The notes under the pieces are model-generated. The model had not been told where the DNA came from. It saw nothing but the letters and a program-made list of their open reading frames with translations, and ran no database searches. A DNA stretch of 64,000 nucleotides from Paraglaciecola sp. MB-3u-78 (GTDB taxonomy: Bacteria; Pseudomonadota; Gammaproteobacteria; Enterobacterales; Alteromonadaceae), in assembly GCF_002835935.1 (NCBI RefSeq), contig NZ_PJCF01000004.1, forward strand, positions 806,001 to 870,000, in the 5' to 3' direction. The position numbers and the translations under genes were made by a program. Shown here in pieces: positions 47,005 through 57,044 of the stretch. The first letter of the stretch is position 1. Every line of letters begins with the position of its first letter.

Positions 47005-49602
47005 TTAGTTTTCGACTACTGACGTATCAGAAACAACTATGTTTGTGCCACCAGAAGCAATAAATGAGACTGCCTGACTTTGCATTTCTGTTGTGGTTGC
47101 CGCACTAGGGGTTGGACTTAGCAATGACGAGTGGCTGCCTGAAATAAATCTTACAACACCACTTCCTTCAGAAGAGGTTGAGACTTTAGGCAAGCCCATA
47201 ATATCAGCTAATGGCTGTCCACCTACTAAAGGCAATGAAGTAGTAATTGGGTTTACTTGATCAGTCAGCGCGGTGCTGCCGTCATCATTGTTTCCTCCAC
47301 CTACAACCAACTGTACTAATGTTGGAGTTGTACTGGTTAACTCGGCGGCATAACTAATAGGATCTGCAGCATCGGTAACCGTTTGCGCAGCGAAAGAAAC
47401 AGATGTGAAACCAGCATTAATTACTGCTGCTTGTTCAGCAGTAATGACTTGCTCAAAAGCTAAGTAAGCTGGACCTATGGCAGCTTCAGCAGATACCCCA
47501 TTTTGTTCAGCAAAGGCCGTTAGGAACTCCACAAACTCAGGTGAGGTCGCAACTAATAGTTGCCCTTTAATTATTGGGCCAAAAACAGCTGAATCAAACG
47601 AACCTGCGCTGGTTCCTCCAGTGGGTACATTGATATTAGCCGTTTTAAATGCATACATACTATCAAATGCGGCTAAATCGCCAGCTAAACTTTTATTTGC
47701 TAACGCAACAGCACCTGTTCCATAAATGGCACCTAAACTCTGGCCGATAAAATGTACTTCCGCTGTATTTAAGTCGACTAAATCTGTTGAATCATTGATG
47801 GAATTAAGCGCTAATCTGAAAGCCATAATATCAGCGATACTTTGACGACCATTATCTCGTGTAGATAATAGGATCAAAGAGGTATAGCCGGCACTGTCAA
47901 AAACATCCTCACCAATTGTAATGATTCGATCACCATGTAGTGGGTGATCAATTGCCGCGGAAGCGTAACCAGCCATAGCTAAGGCTGATGCAACTAATAA
48001 GGCATTACTTTTTGATTGGCCTAAACCATGTTGAAACACCACCACTGGCCAGCCTCCAGCTGGTTTAGTTTGCGCAGGCACAATACCACCAGTTGCGGCA
48101 GATATCATGGCGATAACTGATTCGTCAGGCACAGTGAAAAGTACGCTAACAGCTTCAGTACCCGCTTCATTATATGAGGTATTTACATCGTCTGTTTGAC
48201 GGCCTTGTAAAGCAGGAATAGGACTAAATTTAGTGATATTCCTTGGATCTGTCATACCTAAACTAGTTAAATCTAAATCAAATAAGGTTCCGCCTGAAGC
48301 TACCTGACACCTTGCATTGTTAGGACCCACTTGACCTGCTTGAATTAACCCTGTCACTACTTCAGTGCCAAGGGATTGTAAAGTAGCACCACTTGTACAT
48401 GCGGCTCTCCACCAATCGTTGGCTGGGTTAGTCGTACTTGAGTAGTAAGGCAACTTTACCTCACCTTCGACTATTGTTGATGAACAAAATGGCCCTACTT
48501 GAGAAAAGGTGGCAGTAGCGGTAGCATTTAATGGAGAAGCAGGATCTGAAACAGCAGCAATAAGTCCATCACAAGTATTTAGGCCCACAGCTTCTAATCC
48601 AGCTAACTGATCAGCACTAAGTAACAATGCAGAAAAGTTTTCAAATACGCTATCCACACCTGTTGTTAATTCGGTAGTAATGGTCGGTAAATACTGTGAT
48701 GCCACAGCATTGGCTGTGGCTAAATCTGCACCAGTAGCTAAGGTCGCCTGAAACGCTTGAGCATAGGGCGCGATATTTAATTGTTTCACAGTATTTAACG
48801 CATCTTCAGTCGATTGTGTTGAAAAATACGCTGCGTATGAAATATCAGCTGTCGCTAGTCCTACAGGCTCCAATACATTCACTAAGGAATTAACCAAACC
48901 TTGCAATTGCAGCAGATCATCAGAGCCTAAAGCATTAGTTGTTATATCTTGGCGAGCAAGCTCCCACGTAATAGAACCTTTTACTGCTCGACCGTCAGTT
49001 GACTTTAATTCTTCAGTGACAACCAACATATGGCCCTGCGAGGACTTCATTGGTTTAAGAGGGATGACGCTAATAGCGCCTGTACCTGAGGTATAAGAGG
49101 CAACAAAATCGACACCGTAGATCAATTCTTCGCCTAATTCACATGGCACACCTGGTGCACCAATAGACACAGCTAGCGCCTGACAAGTGTCCGAAGTACC
49201 TTCCAAGGCTTGTGTCGCTTCAAAGATTCTAATAGATGAACCAGACACAGATGCAGCATCAATATCCAAGTCATCTGTTAAGGATACTCGAATAGAAAAC
49301 GGCATATGTGCAGACCAGCCGTCCAGCGCACTAAGAGAATGCAGCGGATTAGCAGGATCAAATTCATCACTACCTTCAGTATTAAGGGTGAAATCAAAAA
49401 AGTTTCCGCTTGGGATCATCAAAAAGTCGTTAGGCACATTTAAATCAGCAGTTGCCGGATTAAACACAACCCGAACAAACGGCTCTTCGAGCACTACTTC
49501 TTGAGTTTCGTCTGTTACTGTGACATCTCCAGGTAGATCACCTCCACAAGCTGATAATCCAAATAGTGTGATTATCCCTGTACTTAATAGTGTCTTTTTC
49601 AT
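47005..49602 (-). CDS. VolA/Pla-1 family phospholipase, surface lipoprotein (copy 2)
   Basis: The 865-residue product is a tandem paralogue of the 44029-46677 gene, with the same order: lipoprotein signal MKKTLLSTGIITLFGLSAC (lipobox LSAC), N-terminal lipase domain (EEPFVRVVFNPATADLNVPNDF) and C-terminal hydrolase. The elbow is GQSLG (in VHFIGQSLGAIY) and the His region is SGSHSSLLSP. The paired genes point to duplication, and the different nucleophile elbows suggest divergence of substrate. No FadL-type porin lies near. It is transcribed alone, with a terminator at 46952-46978. Confidence 0.9.
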   Translation of the reverse strand: MKKTLLSTGIITLFGLSACGGDLPGDVTVTDETQEVVLEEPFVRVVFNPATADLNVPNDFLMIPSGNFFDFTLNTEGSDEFDPANPLHSLSALDGWSAHMPFSIRVSLTDDLDIDAASVSGSSIRIFEATQALEGTSDTCQALAVSIGAPGVPCELGEELIYGVDFVASYTSGTGAISVIPLKPMKSSQGHMLVVTEELKSTDGRAVKGSITWELARQDITTNALGSDDLLQLQGLVNSLVNVLEPVGLATADISYAAYFSTQSTEDALNTVKQLNIAPYAQAFQATLATGADLATANAVASQYLPTITTELTTGVDSVFENFSALLLSADQLAGLEAVGLNTCDGLIAAVSDPASPLNATATATFSQVGPFCSSTIVEGEVKLPYYSSTTNPANDWWRAACTSGATLQSLGTEVVTGLIQAGQVGPNNARCQVASGGTLFDLDLTSLGMTDPRNITKFSPIPALQGRQTDDVNTSYNEAGTEAVSVLFTVPDESVIAMISAATGGIVPAQTKPAGGWPVVVFQHGLGQSKSNALLVASALAMAGYASAAIDHPLHGDRIITIGEDVFDSAGYTSLILLSTRDNGRQSIADIMAFRLALNSINDSTDLVDLNTAEVHFIGQSLGAIYGTGAVALANKSLAGDLAAFDSMYAFKTANINVPTGGTSAGSFDSAVFGPIIKGQLLVATSPEFVEFLTAFAEQNGVSAEAAIGPAYLAFEQVITAEQAAVINAGFTSVSFAAQTVTDAADPISYAAELTSTTPTLVQLVVGGGNNDDGSTALTDQVNPITTSLPLVGGQPLADIMGLPKVSTSSEGSGVVRFISGSHSSLLSPTPSAATTTEMQSQAVSFIASGGTNIVVSDTSVVEN

Positions 49603-49793
49603 TATCCTGCCTCTATTTTGTTTTAATTTTCATATCGTAAGTTATTGTAATTGAGATCATTAATAAATTTTTGTAGTTAATATGTTTAAATTTTGTTTCA
49701 ATGGTGTGACCAGTTATCGTGTATACAATACTATTGCCTTTCTAGTCTGTTTGTAAAGCCTATATATAAATCACTTTAAAAATATTTTGCTAC

Positions 49794-49822
49794 TGCAGGC
49801 CTATGACTTTATTAGGCCTGCA
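49794..49822. promoter_or_regulatory. Hairpin upstream of yciK
   Basis: Perfect 10-bp arms TGCAGGCCTA/TAGGCCTGCA with a 9-nt loop lie 44 bp upstream of the yciK start. There is no T run, so it may be an operator or mRNA leader structure rather than a terminator. Confidence 0.55.
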
Positions 49823-49866
49823 CTTCAGTGATACCATTTAGTTATTAATTTTATTAGATGTTCACT

Positions 49867-50610
49867 ATGCATAACTTCACGCCCAAAAAACTTTATCTAG
49901 ATAAAAAAACAATCCTAGTCACAGGTGCCGGAGACGGTATTGGAAAACAAGCGGCCCTGCATTACGCAAGATACGGGGCAACTGTCATTTTACTCGGTAA
50001 AACGGTAGTAAAGTTAGAAAGTGTTTATGATGAAATAATGAATAATGGGGGAAATGAGCCAGCCATTGTGCCTTTGGATTTAAAAGGAGCAACAGCAAAA
50101 CACTACCGGGATATGGCAAGCACCATTAATGATCAATTTGGTTGTTTAGATGGTCTATTACATAACGCCAGTGTTTTAGGACATTTAGGACCCTTTGCAC
50201 AAATAAGTGAACAAGATTGGCAAAATGTATTGCAGGTGAATGTAACCAGTCAGTTTTTAATGACCCAAGCATTATTACCTAGTTTAAAAAAGGCGCCGCA
50301 TTCTTCGGTTATATTCACGACTTCAAGTGTTGGTTTAAAAGGAATTGCTTATTGGGGGCCTTATTCTATTTCTAAATTTGCCACCCAAGGCATGATGCAA
50401 ATACTGGCTGATGAGTATGAAAACAGTAGTATTCGATTTAATTGTATCAACCCTGGAGCCACAAAAACGGCGATGCGAGCAAAAGCATTCCCAGCAGAAA
50501 ATGCAGATCATTTAAAAACACCAGAAGAAATAATGTCACTGTATTTGTACTTAATGGACAATGAAAAAAGTATCGAGAATGGTCAGACATTTGATGCTCA
50601 ACCCAAATAG
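49867..50610 (+). CDS. yciK: YciK-type short-chain dehydrogenase/reductase
   Basis: The product is 247 residues from this start. It is an SDR with the NAD(P) motif TGAGDGIG in TILVTGAGDGIGKQAALHYARYGATVILLGK, closely matching E. coli YciK, the NNAG-equivalent LHNASVLGHLGP, and catalytic Tyr-x-x-x-Lys in PYSISK. YciK's physiological substrate is not firmly known. The frame also contains an upstream ATG at 49858, but the ATG at 49867 fits the E. coli N terminus (MHYQPK) better; neither has a good Shine-Dalgarno sequence. It converges with glnS over a shared bidirectional terminator. Confidence 0.93.
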   Translation: MHNFTPKKLYLDKKTILVTGAGDGIGKQAALHYARYGATVILLGKTVVKLESVYDEIMNNGGNEPAIVPLDLKGATAKHYRDMASTINDQFGCLDGLLHNASVLGHLGPFAQISEQDWQNVLQVNVTSQFLMTQALLPSLKKAPHSSVIFTTSSVGLKGIAYWGPYSISKFATQGMMQILADEYENSSIRFNCINPGATKTAMRAKAFPAENADHLKTPEEIMSLYLYLMDNEKSIENGQTFDAQPK

Positions 50611-50625
50611 CCTGAGATGTTGGTT

Positions 50626-50652
50626 TCATCCGTCATCCGTCATCCGTCATCC
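50626..50652. repeat. 7-bp tandem repeat (TCATCCG, 3.9 copies) after yciK
   Basis: Three full copies of TCATCCG and six bases of a fourth follow the yciK stop by 15 bp. The repeat lies between the stop and the shared terminator. Confidence 0.9.
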
Positions 50653-50676
50653 ATTTAGATAACAACTAATTTAAAC

Positions 50677-50707
50677 AAAAAACCGGACATTATCAGTCCG
50701 GTTTTTT
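50677..50707. terminator. Bidirectional terminator between yciK and glnS
   Basis: A 12-bp stem AAAAAACCGGAC/GTCCGGTTTTTT with a 7-nt loop supplies a T run on each strand and lies between the convergent genes. Confidence 0.92.
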
Positions 50708-50727
50708 ATAATGCTTCAGTTTGTCCT

Positions 50728-52395
50728 TTACCCTTGATCCATTTTCGCCCAAGTATCTCTGAGCCCTACCGCACGATTGAAAACCAACTTATCACCTTGG
50801 CTATCTTTGTCCTTGCAAAAGTAACCCGTTCTTTCAAACTGGACTGGAGCACTAAGTTCTGCATCAACAAGACTAGGTTCAACTATTCCCTGTTTAATGA
50901 CTAAGGATCCTTCATTGATACAAGCTATTAAGTTTTCCTCTGCTGCAGGATTGGCAACTTTAAATAATCTGTCGTACAAACGTATTTCAGCTGGAACACC
51001 ATTTGCAGCAGACACCCAATGGATAACACCTTTAACTTTTCGCCCATCAGCGGGATCTTTACCTAAGGTGTCTTTATCGTAACTACAGTAAACGGTGGTG
51101 ATATTTCCTTGTTGGTCTTTTTCAATTCGTTCTGCTTTAATGATATAAGCATTTCTTAAACGTACTTCTTTGCCTAACACTAAGCGTTTAAACTTCTTGT
51201 TGGCTTCTTCTCTAAAATCTTCAGCTTCGATATAAATTTCTTTACCAAAAGGCACCGTTCTACTGCCCATGGATTCATCTGCTGGGTGGTTTGGTGCAAT
51301 TAAGTTTTCGACATTGGCATCTGCATAATTTTCAATCACCAGTTTTAGTGGTTCAAGCACTGCCATCGCTCTGGGAGCATCAGCATTTAACTCTTCTCTT
51401 AAACAAGCTTCAAGCATGGACATTTCAACCATATTGTCCATTTTGGTGACACCAATTCGTTTACAAAACTCTCTCACAGAAGCGGAGGTATAACCTCTTC
51501 GCCGTAAACCTGCCACTGTTGGCATCCGTGGGTCGTCCCAACCATTGACCTGATTTTCTTCGACTAATTGAATTAATTTTCGTTTACTCAATACAGTATA
51601 TTCAAGATTCAGTCTTGAAAATTCGTATTGGTGAGGTGTGGTATCAATGGTGATATTGCTGAGTACCCAATCATATAAACGTCTGTTGTCTTGAAACTCC
51701 AGAGTACATAAAGAGTGGGTGATACCCTCAATCGCATCAGAAATACAATGGGTAAAATCGTACATTGGATAAATGCACCATTTATCACCCGTTTGGTGGT
51801 GGTGAACAAAGCGTACTCTATACAAAGCAGGGTCACGCATGCACATAAAAGGAGAGCTCATATCAATTTTGGCTCTCAGTAGACACTCACCTTCTTTAAA
51901 ATCACCGCCTCGCATCTTTTCAAATAAAGCTAAGTTTTCAGTAACCGTGGTTTCTCTATAGGCGCTATTTTTACCTGACTCTTTTAAGGTACCGCGTAAC
52001 TCACGCATCTGTTCTTGGGATGAAAAATCTACATAAGCCAAACCTTTATTAATTAATTCAATGGCAAAAACATATAGTTGATCAAAATAATTGGACGAAT
52101 AACGGACATCACCATCCCATTTAAAGCCTAACCAAGAGACATCTTGTTGAATAGCGTTAACGTAGTCGATATCCTCTTTTTCAGGGTTAGTATCGTCAAA
52201 TCTGAGGTTACATTGACCTTGATAATCTTCGGCAATACCAAAATTAAGACAAACAGACTTTGCATGGCCAATGTGAAGATAACCATTTGGCTCAGGTGGA
52301 AACCGAGTCTGGATCTTGGTATGTAAACCTTCGTTAATATCTTTATCTATGATTTGACGAATAAAATTGGTCGGACGACTGTCAGTCTCAGCCAT
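50728..52395 (-). CDS. glnS: glutamine--tRNA ligase
   Basis: GlnRS charges tRNA-Gln with glutamine and is a class I synthetase. From the ATG at 52395 the product is 555 residues, like E. coli GlnS (554). It has HIGH at about 41-44 ([12 protein letters not shown]), the KMSKS-type VLSKRKL, and the anticodon-binding C-terminal domain. The frame opens at 52458, but the inner Met gives the conserved start [16 protein letters not shown] with a GAGAG site 7 nt upstream. It converges with yciK and is oriented away from the LacI regulator. Confidence 0.98.
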   Translation of the reverse strand: MAETDSRPTNFIRQIIDKDINEGLHTKIQTRFPPEPNGYLHIGHAKSVCLNFGIAEDYQGQCNLRFDDTNPEKEDIDYVNAIQQDVSWLGFKWDGDVRYSSNYFDQLYVFAIELINKGLAYVDFSSQEQMRELRGTLKESGKNSAYRETTVTENLALFEKMRGGDFKEGECLLRAKIDMSSPFMCMRDPALYRVRFVHHHQTGDKWCIYPMYDFTHCISDAIEGITHSLCTLEFQDNRRLYDWVLSNITIDTTPHQYEFSRLNLEYTVLSKRKLIQLVEENQVNGWDDPRMPTVAGLRRRGYTSASVREFCKRIGVTKMDNMVEMSMLEACLREELNADAPRAMAVLEPLKLVIENYADANVENLIAPNHPADESMGSRTVPFGKEIYIEAEDFREEANKKFKRLVLGKEVRLRNAYIIKAERIEKDQQGNITTVYCSYDKDTLGKDPADGRKVKGVIHWVSAANGVPAEIRLYDRLFKVANPAAEENLIACINEGSLVIKQGIVEPSLVDAELSAPVQFERTGYFCKDKDSQGDKLVFNRAVGLRDTWAKMDQG

Positions 52396-52590
52396 TAATG
52401 CACTCTCTTGGTAAAACTTGCGAATTTCAAAAGATATTATACCAGTATCAAATATCAAGATAATGGTTTTTACTAATGTGTTTGGTGTTTTATGTAGCTC
52501 AAAGCTGATTAATTTTTAAGTACCTGTTGAGTGTTGATTAAAAGTCGTTGTTAAATGACTAAGAAACAATCTAAGATAATGGCATATAAA

Positions 52591-52608
52591 GAAATTGTTC
52601 GTAATTTC
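52591..52608. promoter_or_regulatory. Inverted repeat upstream of the LacI-family gene
   Basis: GAAATT/AATTTC arms with a 6-nt spacer lie 33 bp before the regulator start. Short and AT-rich; possible regulator site only. Confidence 0.3.
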
Positions 52609-52640
52609 ATTTAAGGTTAGAAATTTGGTACCCATTCATT

Positions 52641-53669
52641 ATGAGAGATAAAGCCACATCTTTTGATATTGCGCATCGTGCTGGTGTATCCCAATCTACG
52701 GTGTCCAGAGCATTACGTAATAGCCCGTTAGTTAACAAAGAAACTCGGGACAAAATTCAAGCTATAGCGACAGAACTCAACTACAAGGTGGATAAAAACG
52801 CCAGTAACTTGCGTCGTCAACACAGCTTGACTCTTGCGCTATTATTATTTGAAGATCCCACGTCAGACGATTCACTTATCAATCCATTTTTTCTGTCGAT
52901 GTTAGGTAGCATTACAAAAGCGAGCACTAAAGCGGGTTATGATTTATTGGTTTCATTTCAAAACTTAAGCGATGACTGGCAATCCGAATTCGAAGACTCC
53001 AACAAAGCAGATGGTCTTATCTTATTAGGTTATGGCGATTATACAGACTACAGAGATAAATTGACTAAGTTGGAAGAACAAGGCACACATTTTGTTAGAT
53101 GGGGTGCCCACGATGCCGATCATCCGGGGGTGTCTATCGGTTGTGACAATGTGCAAGGTGGTTTTGATGTGACTCAACATTTACTAAACATGCAGCGCAG
53201 AAAATTTGCATTTATTGGAGATGCAGGCAGTCAAGCGCCTGAATTTGAGGAGCGTTATCTAGGACACTGCCAAGCTTTAAAAGAAGCAGGAATAGCTGTC
53301 GATAACACCATGCAATTTGATGCTATCTCTACTGAGCAATCAGGTTATCAAGGGGTACAAAAATTAATTGATTCAGGTAACAGCTTTGATGCTTTATTTT
53401 GTGCCAGTGATCTTATTGCATTAGGAGCGTTGCGTTGTTTGCGCGAAAAAGGACTGCGTATCCCTGAAGACGTTGCGATTGCCGGTTTCGATAACATTCC
53501 TATTTCTAGTTTTGCTAACCCAGCATTAACGACTGTGCATCAAAACACCAAATTGGCTGGCGAGATATTAGTGCAAAGTTTGTTGAAATTAATCAGCGGT
53601 GAAGAAGTGTCTCATTATCTTATGCCAGTAGATTTAGTTGTGCGCCAGTCATGTGGCGCAAAAACCTAA
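52641..53669 (+). CDS. LacI-family transcriptional regulator
   Basis: The 342-residue protein has the N-terminal LacI helix-turn-helix (SFDIAHRAGVSQSTVSRALRNSP, about 8-30), the hinge region (YKVDKNASNLRRQ) and a periplasmic-binding-protein-like effector domain (ALFCASDLIALGALRCLREKGLRIPEDVAIAGFDNIPIS). Its gene converges with the amylase gene across 2 bp, the last of the transporter-amylase unit, so it most likely controls that unit and responds to an alpha-glucoside sugar. A nested palindrome sits before the transporter gene (56925-56967). The start has no clear ribosome site. Confidence 0.93.
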   Translation: MRDKATSFDIAHRAGVSQSTVSRALRNSPLVNKETRDKIQAIATELNYKVDKNASNLRRQHSLTLALLLFEDPTSDDSLINPFFLSMLGSITKASTKAGYDLLVSFQNLSDDWQSEFEDSNKADGLILLGYGDYTDYRDKLTKLEEQGTHFVRWGAHDADHPGVSIGCDNVQGGFDVTQHLLNMQRRKFAFIGDAGSQAPEFEERYLGHCQALKEAGIAVDNTMQFDAISTEQSGYQGVQKLIDSGNSFDALFCASDLIALGALRCLREKGLRIPEDVAIAGFDNIPISSFANPALTTVHQNTKLAGEILVQSLLKLISGEEVSHYLMPVDLVVRQSCGAKT

Positions 53670-53671
53670 CA

Positions 53672-55378
53672 CTATTTATTATCCATCAGCCGTTGTAACT
53701 CATCTATTAATAATGGGTCTGAAATCGGCCCTTGGCGCAACCATACTTGAACACCATGAGCTGCGACACTTGTTTGTAAATTAAGACTCGACTCAGTGAT
53801 GCTAAGGTTATCATCACTCATTTGACTTACCCAGCTACCTGCTTGCATATATTTTTCTATCAAAAAATTGGTTTCTTGTTCACTTTTGTTCAACAACACT
53901 AAGGCAATTTGAGATACACCATCTTTCACTAAAACTCGGTAAAATGCCGCTTTGTTACCAGCCAATTCAAGATTAACTTGTAAACCACTTTGTAATGCGG
54001 GTACATTTTTACGGGTATTCACAATTTTGGTTAATGCGTTATGTATATTATGACCCTTTGCCAATTCTATGTTACTTTGACCTAGATAATTTCTATTTCC
54101 TTGGTGCTCGGCTTTTCCTCGCATGAATCCCAACTCCGATCCTTGATACAACACTGGGATACCGCGGCTGGTAAATAACCAATTATTAGCATCAATAAAA
54201 CCATTATCGGTAGCATTCATTCTAGGCATATCGTGGTTGTCATAAAACGTAGCTAAATCATAAGGATTGGCATAAGGCCCGTGAGTCAAATATAAGTATT
54301 CTTCGAGATCTGCGTAATCACTTTCAGGATTTTCAAAGGTTGCGACAATGGCTTGTTTACCCACAAAATCCAATACGCTTATGGCTCCATTTTTGACCAA
54401 GGTATGTTGAGCTAAGAAATTTGCGTTGTAATCAAAACTCTCACCAAACATAAAGAACCCTGGATGTTTGGCACGAATTTGGTCTGACATGCGTTTCCAA
54501 AACTCATGGGGCACATGTTTAATGGTATCGATGCGAAACGCATCAGCGCCCTGCTCTATCCAATATAAATAAGAACCAATTAAATACTCTTGTAGTTTTG
54601 TATTACGATCATCGAGGTTTGATAACTGCATGATATCTGGCGTATGTCGAAACAACGCATGAAGAGGATTATTTGAATCCAATTCTTCGGGTTTAAGGTT
54701 TTGATGATCCGCGACTAACTTACCATCAATATCATATAACTCACCAAATTTAGGCTGATCGTTTGGCATTCCAAAAGAAGGTGAACCATGATTTGCTACA
54801 ATATCAAACACAGACTTTAAGCCGTATTGCTGGCGCATTTGTTGAGTGTATTCTTTATACCCTAGATTTTGAGAAGGATAATGTTCGTCAATCTGGTAAA
54901 AGTTATTGGCCCAATAACCGTGATAGCCTGTTTTACCACCATCTTTGAAGGCACCGCCGAATTCTATCGGTTCACCACCTGAAAAAGCCTGATCGGGATT
55001 GTCTAAAATGGGCGTTAACCACACAGCAGTAAATCCCATATCACTAATATATTGACCGTTGTTTAATACACCTTTGAGATCACCGCCCATGTAGCCGACA
55101 TTGGCTGTTTCTCCGTTTTCACCCACTAAGGGTAAGTCGAACGTTGGCCATTCACCGCCCTGATCCAATTGATTATTACTTGGGTCACCGTCGACAAACC
55201 TGTCTGTCATCACAAAATATATTGCTTCTTTAGCGAAAGGCTCTGTGGTTCCATAGAACTCTTGGACAGGTTTGTGGTTTATTGTATTTTCTTTAGATGT
55301 ATTCTGAAAGTCGCAAGCCACCATAAATAAACACGATACTAAGGTCACCCCAAAAACTTTTTTATTTGAACTTAACAA
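53672..55378 (-). CDS. GH13 alpha-amylase family lipoprotein
   Basis: The 568-residue protein is a glycoside hydrolase 13 enzyme acting on alpha-glucans. The nucleophile Asp is at about 284 (DAFRIDTIKH), the acid/base Glu at about 313 (FGESFD) and the third Asp at about 383 (FYDNHDMPRM). A signal sequence with lipobox VAC (Cys22) predicts membrane anchoring in the cell envelope. It follows the transporter gene by 10 bp in the same operon. Likely role: cut maltodextrins or similar glucans at the cell envelope before or during uptake. The exact product specificity cannot be told. Confidence 0.92.
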   Translation of the reverse strand: MLSSNKKVFGVTLVSCLFMVACDFQNTSKENTINHKPVQEFYGTTEPFAKEAIYFVMTDRFVDGDPSNNQLDQGGEWPTFDLPLVGENGETANVGYMGGDLKGVLNNGQYISDMGFTAVWLTPILDNPDQAFSGGEPIEFGGAFKDGGKTGYHGYWANNFYQIDEHYPSQNLGYKEYTQQMRQQYGLKSVFDIVANHGSPSFGMPNDQPKFGELYDIDGKLVADHQNLKPEELDSNNPLHALFRHTPDIMQLSNLDDRNTKLQEYLIGSYLYWIEQGADAFRIDTIKHVPHEFWKRMSDQIRAKHPGFFMFGESFDYNANFLAQHTLVKNGAISVLDFVGKQAIVATFENPESDYADLEEYLYLTHGPYANPYDLATFYDNHDMPRMNATDNGFIDANNWLFTSRGIPVLYQGSELGFMRGKAEHQGNRNYLGQSNIELAKGHNIHNALTKIVNTRKNVPALQSGLQVNLELAGNKAAFYRVLVKDGVSQIALVLLNKSEQETNFLIEKYMQAGSWVSQMSDDNLSITESSLNLQTSVAAHGVQVWLRQGPISDPLLIDELQRLMDNK

Positions 55379-55388
55379 AGTGTAACTC

Positions 55389-56909
55389 CTATTCAGGGAT
55401 TTTAACTCGCAGGGTCATAACACCCGCGATTAACATGCTGCAACCACCAATTACTAAGGCGTAAACAGGCTGATTATCAAATACTTTAGTGATTAAAAAG
55501 CCTAAAATACTGGCAGCTAAAATTTGTGGGATAACTATAAAAAAGTTAAATATACCCATATAAACTCCCATCTTTTTGGCCGGCAGAACATTTGATAAAA
55601 TCGCATAAGGAACCGACAAAATCGAAGCCCAAGCAAATCCTACTCCTACCATAGACAACACCAACCAAGCAGGATCTTTGATAAATATAAAGGAGATGAA
55701 ACCAATGCCACCTAAGGTCAGATTTAACAAATGGGCAAATTGTAGGTTAGAGTAACGCACTACCACAGGAATAATAATGGCAGCGAAAATAGAAACACCA
55801 TTATAAGTAGCCATTAGGATAGACACCCAATCAGCACCTTCGTTATAAATGGCTGAAGTGACGTCTTTAGTTGAATAATGGAAAGAGGTAACAGCAGAGT
55901 TGGTATAAATCCACATGGCAAATAACGGAAACCAAGAGAAAAACTGTACAACAGCTAACTGCTGCATAGCTTGGGGCATAGCAAACAAGTCATTCATGAC
56001 TTCAGAAAAACCATTGCTGGTGCGGTCATTTTTACATAAGTAACCCGCTATTATTTGGCACACACCAAATGCCGCTAAACCACCTGCCATAATATACAAA
56101 TTTTTATCTAGGCTTTCAATATTGCCTGCAATCAACAAGTACAACAGTAAACCAATTACCGAATAAATGATCCCGCCTTTAAAATATTTCTGACTGGAGC
56201 GTACCTTTTGAGGTTCAGTTGAGGAACCATCCTCTGCCGCTTGAGCGTCTTCATAAGCTGCTAGTTGTTCTGGTGAATACTCTTTGGTTGATAACACTGT
56301 CCAAAGCACAGCCACTAGAAAAATACTGCCACCTGCATAAAATGAAAACTTCACCGAATCAGGGATTAAGCCCGCAGCAGCAACATTGCTGATATCAAAC
56401 CAATTGGTCATCATCCAAGGTAACGCAGAAGCCACCACTGCACCCACACCAATAAAAAAGGTTTGCATCGCGTAACCCATGGCCCGCTGTTTTTTAGGCA
56501 ACATATCACCCACAAAAGCTCTAAAGGGCTCCATTGATACATTAATCGAAGCATCCATTATCCATAACATGCCCGCTGCTAACCAAAGTGTTGGTGAGTT
56601 GGGCATAATGAATAACGACAAACTAGCGGCGATAGCGCCCCATAAAAAATAGGGCCGTCTTCGACCTAAGCGATTCCAAGTGTTATCACTCATATAACCA
56701 ATGATAGGTTGTACAATTAACCCGGTGATAGGTGCTGCCACCCAAAGTATGGCGAGGTTACTATAATCGGCACCTAAGGCTTCGAATATTCGACTTACGT
56801 TGGAGTTTTGTAAGGCAAAGCCAAATTGGATCCCTAAAAATCCAAAACACATATTCCAAATTTGCCAAAAATTTAACTGGGGTTTTGTTTTTTGCTTCAT
56901 TTTCTGCAT
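55389..56909 (-). CDS. MFS transporter, SLC45/sugar-cation symporter type
   Basis: The product has about 506 residues from the ATG at 56909 and about 12 membrane segments. The motif SDNTWNRLGRRRPYFLWGA, with the GRRRP loop, is characteristic of SLC45-like and maltose/sucrose MFS transporters in Alteromonadales and Caulobacter relatives. It is the first gene of the unit that ends with the amylase, so maltose or maltodextrin is the likely substrate. The frame opens upstream at 56957 but that N terminus would be read through the palindromic operator; the inner Met (MQKMKQKTK) is preferred, with the next Met at 56900 also possible. Confidence 0.92.
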   Translation of the reverse strand: MQKMKQKTKPQLNFWQIWNMCFGFLGIQFGFALQNSNVSRIFEALGADYSNLAILWVAAPITGLIVQPIIGYMSDNTWNRLGRRRPYFLWGAIAASLSLFIMPNSPTLWLAAGMLWIMDASINVSMEPFRAFVGDMLPKKQRAMGYAMQTFFIGVGAVVASALPWMMTNWFDISNVAAAGLIPDSVKFSFYAGGSIFLVAVLWTVLSTKEYSPEQLAAYEDAQAAEDGSSTEPQKVRSSQKYFKGGIIYSVIGLLLYLLIAGNIESLDKNLYIMAGGLAAFGVCQIIAGYLCKNDRTSNGFSEVMNDLFAMPQAMQQLAVVQFFSWFPLFAMWIYTNSAVTSFHYSTKDVTSAIYNEGADWVSILMATYNGVSIFAAIIIPVVVRYSNLQFAHLLNLTLGGIGFISFIFIKDPAWLVLSMVGVGFAWASILSVPYAILSNVLPAKKMGVYMGIFNFFIVIPQILAASILGFLITKVFDNQPVYALVIGGCSMLIAGVMTLRVKIPE

Positions 56910-56924
56910 CAAGTAATCTCTAAT

Positions 56925-56967
56925 ACAGCTGTGAAATTTTGCAGATCTGCAAAACATTCACAGCTGT
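56925..56967. promoter_or_regulatory. Nested palindromes in front of the transporter-amylase operon
   Basis: Outer arms ACAGCTGTGAA/TTCACAGCTGT (56925-56935 and 56957-56967) enclose an 18-bp perfect palindrome TTTTGCAGATCTGCAAAA (56937-56954). This is the likely operator of the LacI-family regulator; the inner palindrome has the size typical of such operators. The transporter ATG lies 15 bp downstream. Confidence 0.75.
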
Positions 56968-57044
56968 TAATAAAAAGTAAACGGTAAGATTAGAGAGTAC
57001 CTTGAGTCTTGGTAAATCAACAACTTAATGCATACGTATTCACA

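Noticed and set aside
50626-50652. Possible CRISPR
   Set aside because: The repeat unit is 7 bp with no spacers, and no cas gene is in the window.
56910-56957. Longer N terminus for the sugar transporter (from 56957)
   Set aside because: It would be read through the palindromic operator and adds a stretch not seen in the family.
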